Shown: positions 1 to 9,305 of the stretch, in pieces | Numbering within the stretch: the first letter of the stretch is position 1 | How the letters are laid out: the number at the start of each line of letters is the position of its first letter | From: Promethearchaeota archaeon | GTDB taxonomy: Archaea; Asgardarchaeota; Lokiarchaeia; Sigyniarchaeales; SOKP01 | Direction: 5' to 3' | Assembly: GCA_016840165.1 (NCBI GenBank) | Contig: JAEOSU010000051.1 | Location: 186,001-250,000, forward strand | DNA length: 64,000 nucleotides | Made by a program: the position numbers and the translations under genes | The notes under the pieces: generated by a model | What the model was told of the DNA's origin: nothing | Seen by the model: the letters and a program-made list of their open reading frames with translations, nothing else | Databases searched by the model: none

Positions 1-1689
1 ATATTCACCAGAATATACTACACTCACAATTTCCCAGATGGCATCCTTAAGATCTTCATCAAGATTCAATGCTGTCCCTACTGGTCCAACGATTAAACTA
101 AATGCATCGTCCAGATCTATTGGAATTTTTGTTGGATTTCCCCATGCTGTATTATTTCCTACATTTTCCGCTGTAATATTAAATGAGAAAGTATTATAGA
201 CGCCATATGACGTGTTATCTCCAATTAAATCCTTCTTTATTAGGATCGACGGTTCATCATAGCCAATAACATATGAAACTGTAAAATCTGCTATTGGATT
301 TAAAATACCAGCTGGGAGTCCTTCAATTCCTTGGAAACCAATAATGGATAAAAAGTTCACATAATCCGCAGGATCATTTAAGTTAACGGGTTTTACAAAA
401 TTTCGTTTAATTCCTTCATAATCCATCCAAAAAAGCTCAAGAGAATAGTCTTCTAAGGAGCTAACATCAAAATCTACTTCTGCATAAAATAGTATCGTGT
501 CAATTTGTTCTAGCAAAAAACTATAAAGATCAAAATATTTTGGAGTCATATCTGTAATTTCAGTACACATAATATTAACATTAATATTACTTATGAATGC
601 CCCTATTAATGAAATAAAGATTTTCTCACTGGGTCGTAAAGCATCCCCTTTATAATTTAGCGCATTCCACAAATTAAATTGGTACTCATTTTCGTCTACT
701 TCCGTAATTCCCTCATCGGTACCTTCATATTGAACCATTAAATTAACATAATTCGATTGATTACTTAGCGTAAACCCCTCAAATACGTCAATTAATCCTG
801 CCATATCCGTGTCTGACTCATTATTTCCAATTAAATCTGTGAAATTTCCAAATATTGCTGGGTAATCCAATAATACATTGGTAAACTGTTCAAAGATACT
901 TTCTACATTAAATGATTCCAAATAAGACAGATCTAATGACTCTATATTAAAATCTATTTGATCTATTGATGCAAGAAAATCTTTTTCAAGAAGATCTAAT
1001 GAATTAATTAGCAAAAAGGTAGAAGAAAGATGTTTGGACTTCAAATATCCATCAGAAGTAAGTCTCTCTACATCTAATGCTTTCCAATAACCATCCATGG
1101 GTAGATTTCCTATTATTTCTCTCATATAAACATTCCAATCTGGAAAATATCCAATAAAAGGAAAGAAGTAAGGATTTGTGGATGCAACTGTAATCAAATC
1201 AATTTCGAATTTTCTTTTAAGGATCTCAAGTGCTCTTTCCGCTCTTATCTCAACTTCGGATTGGGATAAAGAATCTTCATAGTATAAAAATCCAGAAAAA
1301 CCATTGAATGTCATACTAAATTGAATAGGTATATCATTCTCAGTAATTACCTTTGGAAATATTTCTGGAATAATTCCATTTGAAACAGAAAAGAGCAGGT
1401 TACATTTGAAAAAAGCAGGATCTCTCGTATCAAATTGAGGCAAAATGCTTGTATCATTTGAAAAGAACGATTGTTTGATTACAGATTTATTTCCCGCTAC
1501 AAAAGCATCAATATTTTCAGCATATAAGTCAGTTCCTGCGATATCATTTGTGTATAAGTTTTCTATCCCTAAATCATTTTTAACTCTATGACTAAGTAGA
1601 TTACTATTATAGCCTCGAATATGAATTGAAATTGAAAAAAGACTAATTGCTATCAAAATGATAACCGTTATTTGTTTTTTTCGCAACAT
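1..1689 (-). CDS. Membrane-anchored extracellular protein, partial (runs off left edge)
   Basis: An uninterrupted reading frame starts at the ATG at 1689 and continues to base 1 (563 codons, no stop seen), so the C-terminus is missing. Residues about 6-24 form a hydrophobic signal or anchor segment after a short basic start. The rest is polar, rich in Asn, Asp and aromatics, with N-glycosylation-type NxS/T sites, as expected for an archaeal exoprotein. It begins 18 bp after the FtsX-type permease stop and is the third gene of the ABC operon, so it is probably a substrate-binding or periplasm-facing partner of that transporter (inference). No named family was recognised. Confidence 0.75.
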   Translation of the reverse strand, partial: MLRKKQITVIILIAISLFSISIHIRGYNSNLLSHRVKNDLGIENLYTNDIAGTDLYAENIDAFVAGNKSVIKQSFFSNDTSILPQFDTRDPAFFKCNLLFSVSNGIIPEIFPKVITENDIPIQFSMTFNGFSGFLYYEDSLSQSEVEIRAERALEILKRKFEIDLITVASTNPYFFPFIGYFPDWNVYMREIIGNLPMDGYWKALDVERLTSDGYLKSKHLSSTFLLINSLDLLEKDFLASIDQIDFNIESLDLSYLESFNVESIFEQFTNVLLDYPAIFGNFTDLIGNNESDTDMAGLIDVFEGFTLSNQSNYVNLMVQYEGTDEGITEVDENEYQFNLWNALNYKGDALRPSEKIFISLIGAFISNINVNIMCTEITDMTPKYFDLYSFLLEQIDTILFYAEVDFDVSSLEDYSLELFWMDYEGIKRNFVKPVNLNDPADYVNFLSIIGFQGIEGLPAGILNPIADFTVSYVIGYDEPSILIKKDLIGDNTSYGVYNTFSFNITAENVGNNTAWGNPTKIPIDLDDAFSLIVGPVGTALNLDEDLKDAIWEIVSVVYSGEY

Positions 1690-1707
1690 TTTTTTTAAAT
1701 ATTCCTT

Positions 1708-4698
1708 CTACATAGTTTCTCGGTATATTTGAACGATCTTTTTCTTCCTAATATTCCTCAACAATAACCTCATCCCTATTAGCACAAATATAATTGAAAT
1801 AGTAAATATAATAATCATATTAGATAGTGGAAATGTGGGAGTGTTCGGTAAATCACTTAATACATTAATAGAGGTTGCTAGTAATAGCCCAGTAGTCCAA
1901 CCCACTATAACCCCAACTGTTCCACTACTAAGCATTATTATTAAAGACTCAATTGTAAACAAGTGATTAATTTCTTTTCCTTTCAATCCTAAAGTTCTAA
2001 TAATTCCAATTTCCTTTTTCCTTTCAATAATCGTAGAATAGGATGAGGAAAGTAAACCAAATAGACATATTACGATTGTAGCATCTAATGTCATACTAAA
2101 AAAGGTATCTAAAATAGAAAACATAGATAAACCACCTGATACACTCTGCTCTAAATTATTAATCTCAAAATCATATAATCTCCTATTTGCATCTTCAATT
2201 TGGGTTAGTATTGATTGGGATGCGGACAAACTTGTTGTTCTTAATTGTATAAATATTTTGTCGAGATAAGGGATCGGAGGTATATCTAAAATATTCATAT
2301 AAGTTTCCTTTGATATCATCACACCTCCTCCAACGGCAGAAGAGCTTGATCGTGCGAATTGGCTTGAAAAACCTGGCATAGTTGCAGCAACTCCAACTAC
2401 TATAAACTCATAAATTTGCACCTCATCTCCTCTGTTAATCGTAATACTCACCACATCATTGAGTTGTAAATCTAAATTCACAGAAATTCCTTCAGAGATG
2501 ATACAAGTATATCTTTGTTGAAAGTTAAATAGATTATCAAAACTATTTACCAAATCTCCTTGAGTAAATTCGATATACTCTGTCTTAATAGTTGAGGGTA
2601 ATTTCTCATCTATACCTATTAAACTAACTTCTTGGGTGGTTAATCCTGCAAAATCTCCGATCTCTGCTGAAAACTCTTGATTATCTTCAGCATAAATCTG
2701 CGTTAAATGATACGGACTTGCTATGACAGATGAAACGCGTTCAATTCCATCCAATTTTAAGAGTACTTTTTCGAAATCTACTGTCAAAATTCTGCTAGGG
2801 TCAACAGAAAATTCAGGATCTATAGTTGTTTCTATTGTTCCTCCCCCTCCTCCACCAACAAAACCGCCTCCAAATCCAATACCCCCAACCTCTTCTGGAT
2901 CTTGCCACCCCTCCGTTTCTATCACCAGATCTGCACCATAATTCAGGTTTGCTCCAATAACCACTTGATCAGAGAGAAATTTAAAAGCTCCAGAAGTGAA
3001 AATTACGAATGAAAAAGTAAAGGCGAAAATTAATATTGTACTTTGATTTCGCCTTGCATATCTAAAAATAAAGATTTTATAAACTGGTGCTAACTTCCTT
3101 GAAAAGAATCTAAAGAGCTGAATGAAAATTCGCAAGATTAATGGCATCAAACCTAAACCTGCTAATGTTGTTCCTATTAAAAAAATGATTAAGAGTGCGA
3201 TTAAAGTCCCTGATATTAGAGCAAGATCCATCGCAACCATTATTCGCGGGATAATAAACAGAACAAAAGCAGCATTTATAGTAAGAATGATTCCAATAAT
3301 AATCAGTTTATAATTTACTGAAGCTTTTCTCTGAAGGTGATATAAAGTATCCTCATGTCGGTAGGGGTGAATAGATTCAATTAATTGGAGTTTCATTACT
3401 TTTATTGCGGGGGAAATGCTAACAAACAAACCAACACAAATTCCTATTAAATAAGATATAATAATTGATATTAGTGTAAATGAAAACTTTACATTCCCAG
3501 CTAACCCTGGGATTGAATTAGATACAATAATTTCAGCGATAGGGATAACAATGTTTTGAGTAGCTAAAAAAGCAATAATAATCCCAAATATGGTTCCAAA
3601 ATTTACTAATAGAAATCCTTGTACGAGTACAATTGCAAGATTATATTTTTTGGTTGAACCTAGGGTCCGAAAGATGCCAAACTCACGAATTCTTTCTTCA
3701 ACAGACGTCTTTAATATCCCATTTATCAATACACCTGAAATTAACATCGAAATCATAGAGACAAAGACAAATATAATAGTGATACCTACACTCAGAAATT
3801 CAGCGAAGGCTAGAACATCTAATTTCGGTAAATCGATAAAATATTCGTTTATCCCAATTACAATCTGTACCTCACCCGCAATGTCCCTTACACGATTTTC
3901 AGAGCCATCCAAATCCCGAGCATCATAAAAGCTACCAGCGGAATCAAGAGTTACGATTAAATCATTGCATCGTCCATTAAACGTTTCGTTTCCAAAAATT
4001 TCATATAATGTTTCGATATCAACAACAATTAAAGGGCGATTTTCATATCTAATTGGCCATTTCAATTGAAAGTCAAAAATCTTATCGACGGTAAAATTCT
4101 GGATACGGGATATATATTGATCTCCATGCCATAACCCCATTCTTATTTCAATGGTATCATTAACTGCATAATTAATAATGTCATTAAACTCATAGTAAAT
4201 TGCACAATGATATAATGGTAAATCATTGAGCGCTAATAGCGCATTTGAATTTGGTCTAATAAAACTTCCAAATCCTATACTGTTTTCTAATGTAAAGTTT
4301 ATTCCGGAAAGAAGCACCGATTCACGAGAATTTGATAAAGCGGGGGTATCTTTGCCAACAGAAACATTTACATTTCCCCAGACTTCCATCCGAGGGATAA
4401 AATTATCAATATAATTTACGTTTGTTTTAATTGATTGTATTAAAGGATTAAATTCAAAATAATCAGAACGATTATCAGGTTCATTATTGTAATGTCTAAC
4501 GTTAATAACCATATCCTGCCCTCCCGCATCAATACTGAGGTAATCAATAAACGTAACGGAAATCGAATCCGAAAGAAATAGGACTAATGATAAAAGAGCA
4601 ATTGAAATGGTGACTCCGATTATTGCAATAGTCGTCCTTACTTTTTGACGTGACAGATCCTTGAACGCATACTTAAATATTAATTTTATGTTAGACAT
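1708..4698 (-). CDS. Double-unit FtsX/MacB-type ABC transporter permease
   Basis: A 996-residue membrane protein made of two FtsX units. Unit 1 has a TM helix at about 15-45, a large exterior domain, then three TM helices at about 295-440. Unit 2 has a TM helix near 555-575, a second exterior domain, and three TM helices at about 860-985. The repeated cytoplasmic motif (ER.REFGIFRTLG, then ERKKEIGIIRTLG) before the second TM of each unit is typical of the family. Such permeases export lipids or peptides or do mechanotransmission rather than import. A glycine-rich stretch near residues 600-625 starts the second exterior domain. The gene lies 51 bp downstream of its ATPase, in one operon. Confidence 0.9.
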   Translation of the reverse strand: MSNIKLIFKYAFKDLSRQKVRTTIAIIGVTISIALLSLVLFLSDSISVTFIDYLSIDAGGQDMVINVRHYNNEPDNRSDYFEFNPLIQSIKTNVNYIDNFIPRMEVWGNVNVSVGKDTPALSNSRESVLLSGINFTLENSIGFGSFIRPNSNALLALNDLPLYHCAIYYEFNDIINYAVNDTIEIRMGLWHGDQYISRIQNFTVDKIFDFQLKWPIRYENRPLIVVDIETLYEIFGNETFNGRCNDLIVTLDSAGSFYDARDLDGSENRVRDIAGEVQIVIGINEYFIDLPKLDVLAFAEFLSVGITIIFVFVSMISMLISGVLINGILKTSVEERIREFGIFRTLGSTKKYNLAIVLVQGFLLVNFGTIFGIIIAFLATQNIVIPIAEIIVSNSIPGLAGNVKFSFTLISIIISYLIGICVGLFVSISPAIKVMKLQLIESIHPYRHEDTLYHLQRKASVNYKLIIIGIILTINAAFVLFIIPRIMVAMDLALISGTLIALLIIFLIGTTLAGLGLMPLILRIFIQLFRFFSRKLAPVYKIFIFRYARRNQSTILIFAFTFSFVIFTSGAFKFLSDQVVIGANLNYGADLVIETEGWQDPEEVGGIGFGGGFVGGGGGGTIETTIDPEFSVDPSRILTVDFEKVLLKLDGIERVSSVIASPYHLTQIYAEDNQEFSAEIGDFAGLTTQEVSLIGIDEKLPSTIKTEYIEFTQGDLVNSFDNLFNFQQRYTCIISEGISVNLDLQLNDVVSITINRGDEVQIYEFIVVGVAATMPGFSSQFARSSSSAVGGGVMISKETYMNILDIPPIPYLDKIFIQLRTTSLSASQSILTQIEDANRRLYDFEINNLEQSVSGGLSMFSILDTFFSMTLDATIVICLFGLLSSSYSTIIERKKEIGIIRTLGLKGKEINHLFTIESLIIMLSSGTVGVIVGWTTGLLLATSINVLSDLPNTPTFPLSNMIIIFTISIIFVLIGMRLLLRNIRKKKIVQIYRETM

Positions 4699-4749
4699 TT
4701 GTGATATAACTTTAGATTTTAGTCATAATTTCATATCATAAGTTTCGAT

Positions 4750-5928
4750 TTAAAATAAAAGTAATAAATTTCCTTCAATATTAGCATTAAGACTATTCTC
4801 TTCGATTAACTCCTTTAATACATCATCAAAATGTTCTGGCAAATTCAATAAAATCGAATTTGGTATACTCGCTTTCATATCATTAATATTAATTTCAACT
4901 TTTCCCTGATTTGTGTAAAGATATTTGAAAATCATATTTTTTACTTTTTCTTTATTGATTTCTGCTTCTTTTTTTCGACTTACTTCCATTGCTTCCGTCT
5001 CTTTTAGACCATCAACTTTTCCTTCATGAGTGAGTTTACCGTCTCTCATATGAAAAACGCGGGTTGCAAACTCAGTAACTGCCGCATCATGGCTCACAGA
5101 AACAAAAGTAGCGCCCCTTCGGTTTAAATCTCTCAGAAGGTTTAACACCATTACTCCTGTCTTACTATCAAGATCGCCAGTTGGTTCATCGAGTATTATC
5201 AATGCGGGATCATTTGAGAAGGCTCTTGCTATTGCCACTCTCTGTTGTTCTCCTCCAGATAATTCAGATGGAGTATGGTGCGCCCTTTCTTCTAAACCAA
5301 CTAATCTTAATAGATCAAGTGCTTTTTTCCTCTTACCTCTTTTACTTAACTTCCCTGAAAAATGCAATGGAACCATAACATTTTCTAATGCGGTCATTTG
5401 GGGTAAAAGATTATAAAATTGGAATACAAAACCAATCCGTTCCTTTCTAATTTCTGCGAGATCATTATCGTTTAACATTGAGATATTTCTTCCTTCCAAA
5501 AAGATTTTGCCTCTCGTGGGTGTATCTAATCCTCCAATTAGGTTTAAAAGAGTCGTTTTCCCCGATCCTGATGGCCCCATAATATCAATAAAATCTCCTT
5601 TATCAATTTTTAGGTCAACTCCTCGTAAAGCTGCGACTGCCGTCGTGCCAAGCAAGTACGTCTTATGCAGATTCTCAACGACAATTAAATGCTCATAATC
5701 CTTTCCAACTTCCTTACCATCTTTCAAATCTTTCTTTAATTGTCTCTTCTCTTCACGTGACTCAGTAAGTAGCTCTATTTTCTGTTTTTTAATTTCGTTC
5801 TTTTGCTTTTTTTTCTGCCATTTTTTAAAGTCTTTACTTAATTTGCCTTTCCAAATCGCCAATTTTCCTGTTTCTTGTTCATACTCCTCCATTTCTGGAG
5901 TTTTTCTTATATTAAAAGCATCTACCAT
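4750..5928 (-). CDS. LolD/MacB-type ABC transporter ATPase with N- and C-terminal extensions
   Basis: A 392-residue ATPase that should energise the adjacent FtsX permease from the cytoplasmic face. Visible motifs are Walker A GPSGSGKT (118-125), Q-loop near 170, signature LSGGEQQR (223-230) and Walker B LIILDEP (243-249) followed by the D-loop. The core starts only near residue 80. It is preceded by a highly charged Lys/Glu-rich, probably coiled-coil extension, and followed by about 85 residues that may be a small helical domain. Family members are usually about 230 residues, so both extensions are unusual. It is first in the three-gene minus-strand operon. Confidence 0.93.
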   Translation of the reverse strand: MVDAFNIRKTPEMEEYEQETGKLAIWKGKLSKDFKKWQKKKQKNEIKKQKIELLTESREEKRQLKKDLKDGKEVGKDYEHLIVVENLHKTYLLGTTAVAALRGVDLKIDKGDFIDIMGPSGSGKTTLLNLIGGLDTPTRGKIFLEGRNISMLNDNDLAEIRKERIGFVFQFYNLLPQMTALENVMVPLHFSGKLSKRGKRKKALDLLRLVGLEERAHHTPSELSGGEQQRVAIARAFSNDPALIILDEPTGDLDSKTGVMVLNLLRDLNRRGATFVSVSHDAAVTEFATRVFHMRDGKLTHEGKVDGLKETEAMEVSRKKEAEINKEKVKNMIFKYLYTNQGKVEININDMKASIPNSILLNLPEHFDDVLKELIEENSLNANIEGNLLLLF

Positions 5929-6174
5929 AATATCTTCACATTAAATTGAAATGAATCGATTAAATTTATTCTCAAATCGTTTAATTATAAAAATTTAAGT
6001 TAACAATCCTATAATGTTTTATGAATATTCTTAGAGTTAGAAAAGTTATTAAAATTTAATAAACCTTGAGTTTCTAATTTAATAGAACTTCTCTCTATTC
6101 TGCCTATATCAAATAACCTTATAATTTTATAAAAATGAAATAGATAAAATCTGAGATTGTCAAACTTTAGTGTA

Positions 6175-6906
6175 TTATTCCTCACTTTTACTAAGCCAGT
6201 TCATAATTAATTTACTTATTTCCTGTTCTGCTTGTTTTTTTGTTTTACTTGGATTAGACTTCAGGTTTTTGGGTAATTTCAAAAGCTTTTTTCCTTTTTG
6301 ATCAAGGATTTTTGGATTTTTCGCTATCCATTGGAGATTGTGTTGAGCACCCACCGCAAGGTATTGGTATTCAATTATAGGTGTAATATTATATCTTTCT
6401 TGGATTAGCTCTAATAAATCATTCTTAGGTGAATAAGAATAATCTGCAACGATTTCATCCCAATCAGTAAAAAACCTATCAACAATTTTAGTTTTTACGG
6501 CTAATAAATCCTCTTTAGCATCTATAAATATTGCGCCACATAATGCCTCAAACACATCAGAGATAATAGAAGAATCTTTAATGTTTTGATTGCTTGATGC
6601 GTATATATAATTCCATAATTTCATTTTAGTGGCAATCCTTCGAAAAGCCTGATTACTTTCAAGGCATTGCTTAATCTTGGTTAAATTTCCAGGGGTTTCT
6701 ACTCCAAAATCTTTATATAGTTTTATACTAAGTATGAGTTTTATTACCGCATCTCCTAAAGTTTCTAAAATTTCATAATGAGCTATATTAAGCTCATTTC
6801 CTAATTGCGGTGTGGTTAACGCTTGACGTAAGATCGATGGATCGTTAAAGGTATAGTGAATGTATTTTTGAAGCTCGCTTAATTTATATTCGTCGTGCAT
6901 TTTCAT
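6175..6906 (-). CDS. rnc: Ribonuclease III
   Basis: 243 residues with an RNase III catalytic domain followed by a double-stranded-RNA-binding domain. The signature helix reads YEILETLGDAV, giving E45, E48 and D52 in the positions of E. coli E38, E41 and D45. The second metal-binding site is SDVFEALCGAIF with D117 and E120, so all the metal ligands appear intact. Residues about 162-238 match a dsRBD, ending in a K-rich SKTKKQAEQEI segment. The predicted role is cleavage of dsRNA in rRNA or other RNA maturation. RNase III is common in bacteria and eukaryotes but rare in archaea. Start is ATG 6906; ATG 6900 is an alternative. Confidence 0.88.
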   Translation of the reverse strand: MKMHDEYKLSELQKYIHYTFNDPSILRQALTTPQLGNELNIAHYEILETLGDAVIKLILSIKLYKDFGVETPGNLTKIKQCLESNQAFRRIATKMKLWNYIYASSNQNIKDSSIISDVFEALCGAIFIDAKEDLLAVKTKIVDRFFTDWDEIVADYSYSPKNDLLELIQERYNITPIIEYQYLAVGAQHNLQWIAKNPKILDQKGKKLLKLPKNLKSNPSKTKKQAEQEISKLIMNWLSKSEE

Positions 6907-6946
6907 AACTAATTTTTGGAAAAATTTAAAAATTTATACTCGCCAT

Positions 6947-7390
6947 ATGTATTATATGAAACCAGAAGAAATTGATAAAACACTTTTACTAATAAATGAT
7001 TTGGACGAAAAAAGAAAGCAAATCCATTCTCTGCTTTCCAAAATGGCAGTATCATCACGATTAGATCTCCTTGAAGAGATCACAAAAGACGTGCTAGATA
7101 AGAATGTTGCTCTTCAAGAAATGGGATATACACAAGAAAAAGTAAAAGCAAGTGAAAGCGATGGAGAAAGTGAATCACAAACAATTATGAATACTATTGA
7201 TAACCTTATATCAAATATTAAAACTAATCCTTCCATTAAAATAATTTACATTAAACTTTTCTTAGACAGGTTTCATGAAATTTCTGATCAAGATAAAAAC
7301 GCGATTCTCCAAGATGTTAAGGACTTAGATCCTGATAAATTAAAAGAAAAGTTATTACCTCTAATTTCTATATTCGAATTGGATAAATAG
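6947..7390 (+). CDS. Hypothetical helical protein
   Basis: 147 residues, mostly predicted helix with heptad-like Leu/Ile spacing at 12-65 and a charged Ser/Glu linker at about 70-90, then a second helical half. There are no Cys, TM segments or catalytic motifs, and no family was recognised. It diverges from the RNase III gene with only 40 bp between the starts. The AT-rich element around 6921-6935 lies close to the start, which suggests a leaderless or very short-leader transcript. ATG 6956 (residue 4) is an alternative start. Confidence 0.6.
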   Translation: MYYMKPEEIDKTLLLINDLDEKRKQIHSLLSKMAVSSRLDLLEEITKDVLDKNVALQEMGYTQEKVKASESDGESESQTIMNTIDNLISNIKTNPSIKIIYIKLFLDRFHEISDQDKNAILQDVKDLDPDKLKEKLLPLISIFELDK

Positions 7391-7432
7391 AAACTTAAAA
7401 AGAAAAGCATGAAAAAGAAGTGTTCTTCTTAC

Positions 7433-7831
7433 TTAATCATACTTAAATAGGTCTAGCAGTACAAGTACGTTCTTAATGCCCCGGATTTTAATTCGAAAAG
7501 TTAATATTTTTGCAATAATGCTTCCCATTGAAACATTTTCACCACCAAGTAGATCAACAAACGTTTCTGTTTTCGTTTGGAGAAGTCCATCCCAACCCGC
7601 ATTTTTCTTTTTGATATTCTCCTTTGGTTCATTTTTTATTCCTTCAACGTATATCTTTCCGTGGTCTATAATAAGCATAGCTGCCCATTTACCATCTTTC
7701 GCATTAAGTAAAATTTTCAATTCTCTATCCTTGAAATCTTCCCTAAATTTCTCAATTTCATTAAGAGGTTCAACTTGCTTTGAGACTATCCCAGCAAAAC
7801 CTCTTAATTTTTTCTTTTTTTCCTCAGTCAT
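7433..7831 (-). CDS. SCP2-like (sterol carrier domain) protein
   Basis: 132 residues. The middle and C-terminal pattern is typical of the SCP2 lipid-binding fold: a strand ending in a Gly-containing turn (LIIDHGKIYVEGI), a Trp/Leu helix, FVDLLGGENVSMGSIIAK, then a strand-turn-helix IKIRGIKNVLVLLDLF. This family binds acyl chains or sterol-like lipids in a hydrophobic tunnel and in archaea is often near acyl-CoA genes. It ends 42 bp from the convergent hypothetical gene. An ORF on the opposite strand over the same bases looks like a shadow. The assignment rests on pattern only and is moderate. Confidence 0.6.
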   Translation of the reverse strand: MTEEKKKKLRGFAGIVSKQVEPLNEIEKFREDFKDRELKILLNAKDGKWAAMLIIDHGKIYVEGIKNEPKENIKKKNAGWDGLLQTKTETFVDLLGGENVSMGSIIAKILTFRIKIRGIKNVLVLLDLFKYD

Positions 7832-7955
7832 ATTATCATATCACTTTTTTCCTATATGAAAGTTAATTTGATTAAATATGATATAAAGTTTTAATTTTTC
7901 TATATTTTACTAATAGAAATTATAAGGAAGAAAAATAAGTCTAATACGTAATGTG

Positions 7956-8204
7956 TTAATACCCATCTGCTTCAGATAAATCAAAGAATTCTTCGTAGGC
8001 TTTTCTATCTTGATCCGATATTCTCTCGCCTCTTAATCCTTCTTTAACAACGATTGGAGCAGTTTCTTTTTCATCGTGTTTTATAGTTTTCACTAATTTG
8101 TAATTTTCTCCTTTATCTAACTCAAATTCAAGATCACAAGCTTTACAGTATAGCTTCTTATTTTTCGGGATCAATATATTATCGCAATTTGGACAGAAAC
8201 GCAC
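7956..8204 (-). CDS. RPB9/TFS-type N-terminal zinc-ribbon protein
   Basis: 82 residues starting MRFCPNCDN with C4, C7, C20 and C23 forming a CxxC...CxxC ribbon. This closely resembles the N-terminal ribbon of archaeal transcription factor S and eukaryotic RPB9/TFIIS-related RNA polymerase subunits. The C-terminal ribbon with the catalytic acidic hairpin, normal in about 110-residue TFS, is absent. The tail is instead charged and ends in an acidic helix. It could be a truncated TFS paralogue or an unrelated zinc-ribbon adaptor. The start is GTG at 8204, supported by a GGTGAT Shine-Dalgarno-like element about 8 bases upstream. Confidence 0.6.
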   Translation of the reverse strand: MRFCPNCDNILIPKNKKLYCKACDLEFELDKGENYKLVKTIKHDEKETAPIVVKEGLRGERISDQDRKAYEEFFDLSEADGY

Positions 8205-8507
8205 CGTTTAATATCACCTAACTATTTTATGTGTTTACTATTTTGTTCAAGTATTTGTATTAGGATATATAAAAAATATAACTCACTTATAAATTTACTC
8301 AAAAAATACCTTAAACCATAAGATTTGTCATCATTTACATATTTAAATTTTTCGAATTCTTTATTTATGTGTTGATAAAGATCTGATTATTTTCTATAAG
8401 CTACTACCTTTTAGAACCCCTCTACTTTTTCTTAAAATGGTTATTTAAGTAAATGTAAAATTTTAATGGTTTAGTATATTCTAAATTATAATTATTTTAA
8501 GAAAAAA
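8205..8507. other. AT-rich intergenic region, no gene seen
   Basis: About 300 bases between the divergent zinc-ribbon gene and the glycerophosphodiesterase gene. TATA-like runs occur around 8264-8280 and 8442-8480 and could serve either gene. No tRNA-like cloverleaf, repeat array or convincing small ORF was seen. Confidence 0.5.
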
Positions 8508-8516
8508 TTGATACAG

Positions 8517-9236
8517 ATGGTAAATATTAAATCTGATATTCTTGTTATTGGTCATAAAGGAGCAAGCAAGACGGAACCAGAAAATACTTTAAGGTCATTC
8601 AAACGTGCAATCGACTTGGAAGCAGATTTTATTGAATTAGATGTCCAGTTTTCAAAAGATAAAGAGATTGTGGTATTCCATGATTATGATATAGAAAGAA
8701 TAACGGGTCAAGACGGATATATTGAAGAGATGACTGTTAAGGAATTGAAACAATATGATATTGGAGAGGGTGAGTCGATACCAACCTTAAAAGAAGTTAT
8801 TTCTCTTACTAAAGGTAAAATTGGTTTACAGATTGAATTAAAAGAAGAAGGAACTGGAAAAGTCGTCATTGATATGCTTAGAGACGCAAATCTCATCGAT
8901 TCTACCATTATAAGTTCATTTAATCATAAAGAATTATTAATAGTACAAAAAATTGAACCGAGGATCCGACTAGGAGCATTAATTTCTGAAAGAGTTTCAA
9001 CTCCTTCAGATCTGAAAAAAGCTACTAAAAGGATTATTAAGAAAAAGTTTTTCGCAGTACATCCTCATTATGGAGGAGTAGATAAGGATTTAGTTGAATA
9101 TGCTCATAGTAATAATTTAAAGGTAAACGTATGGACTGTAAATGAAAAACAGGATATTCAGCGAATGATAGACATTGGTGTGGATGGAATTATTAGTGAT
9201 GATATTCCTTTACTTAAAAGCTTACTAGGTCGTTAA
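8517..9236 (+). CDS. Glycerophosphodiester phosphodiesterase
   Basis: A GDPD-family TIM barrel (239 residues from the ATG at 8517) that hydrolyses glycerophosphodiesters to glycerol phosphate and an alcohol. The catalytic set is visible: H13 in GHKGA, E20 in EPENT, E40 and D42 in ELDVQ, and general-acid H55 in VFHD. The usual HRG motif is HKG here, a conservative change. The C-terminal WTVNE and DGIISDD motifs are also family hallmarks. A TTG at 8508 would add three residues; ATG 8517 fits the family N-terminus better. The length is normal for the UgpQ-like group. It is cytoplasmic, with no signal peptide. Confidence 0.9.
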   Translation: MVNIKSDILVIGHKGASKTEPENTLRSFKRAIDLEADFIELDVQFSKDKEIVVFHDYDIERITGQDGYIEEMTVKELKQYDIGEGESIPTLKEVISLTKGKIGLQIELKEEGTGKVVIDMLRDANLIDSTIISSFNHKELLIVQKIEPRIRLGALISERVSTPSDLKKATKRIIKKKFFAVHPHYGGVDKDLVEYAHSNNLKVNVWTVNEKQDIQRMIDIGVDGIISDDIPLLKSLLGR

Positions 9237-9305
9237 TTAAATTTACCCATTTAACAAAATATTTTAGGCAAAGAACACTATTTCATTTAATCCTTTAAAT
9301 CATTT

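Noticed and set aside
2723..2941. Proline-rich plus-strand ORF opposite the permease
   Set aside because: It is the reverse-strand reading of the permease's glycine-rich loop; no start context or family support.
7476..7859. 127-residue plus-strand ORF over the SCP2-like gene
   Set aside because: The minus-strand frame shows an SCP2-like pattern; the plus frame is rich in Ser/Phe/Ile with no family features.
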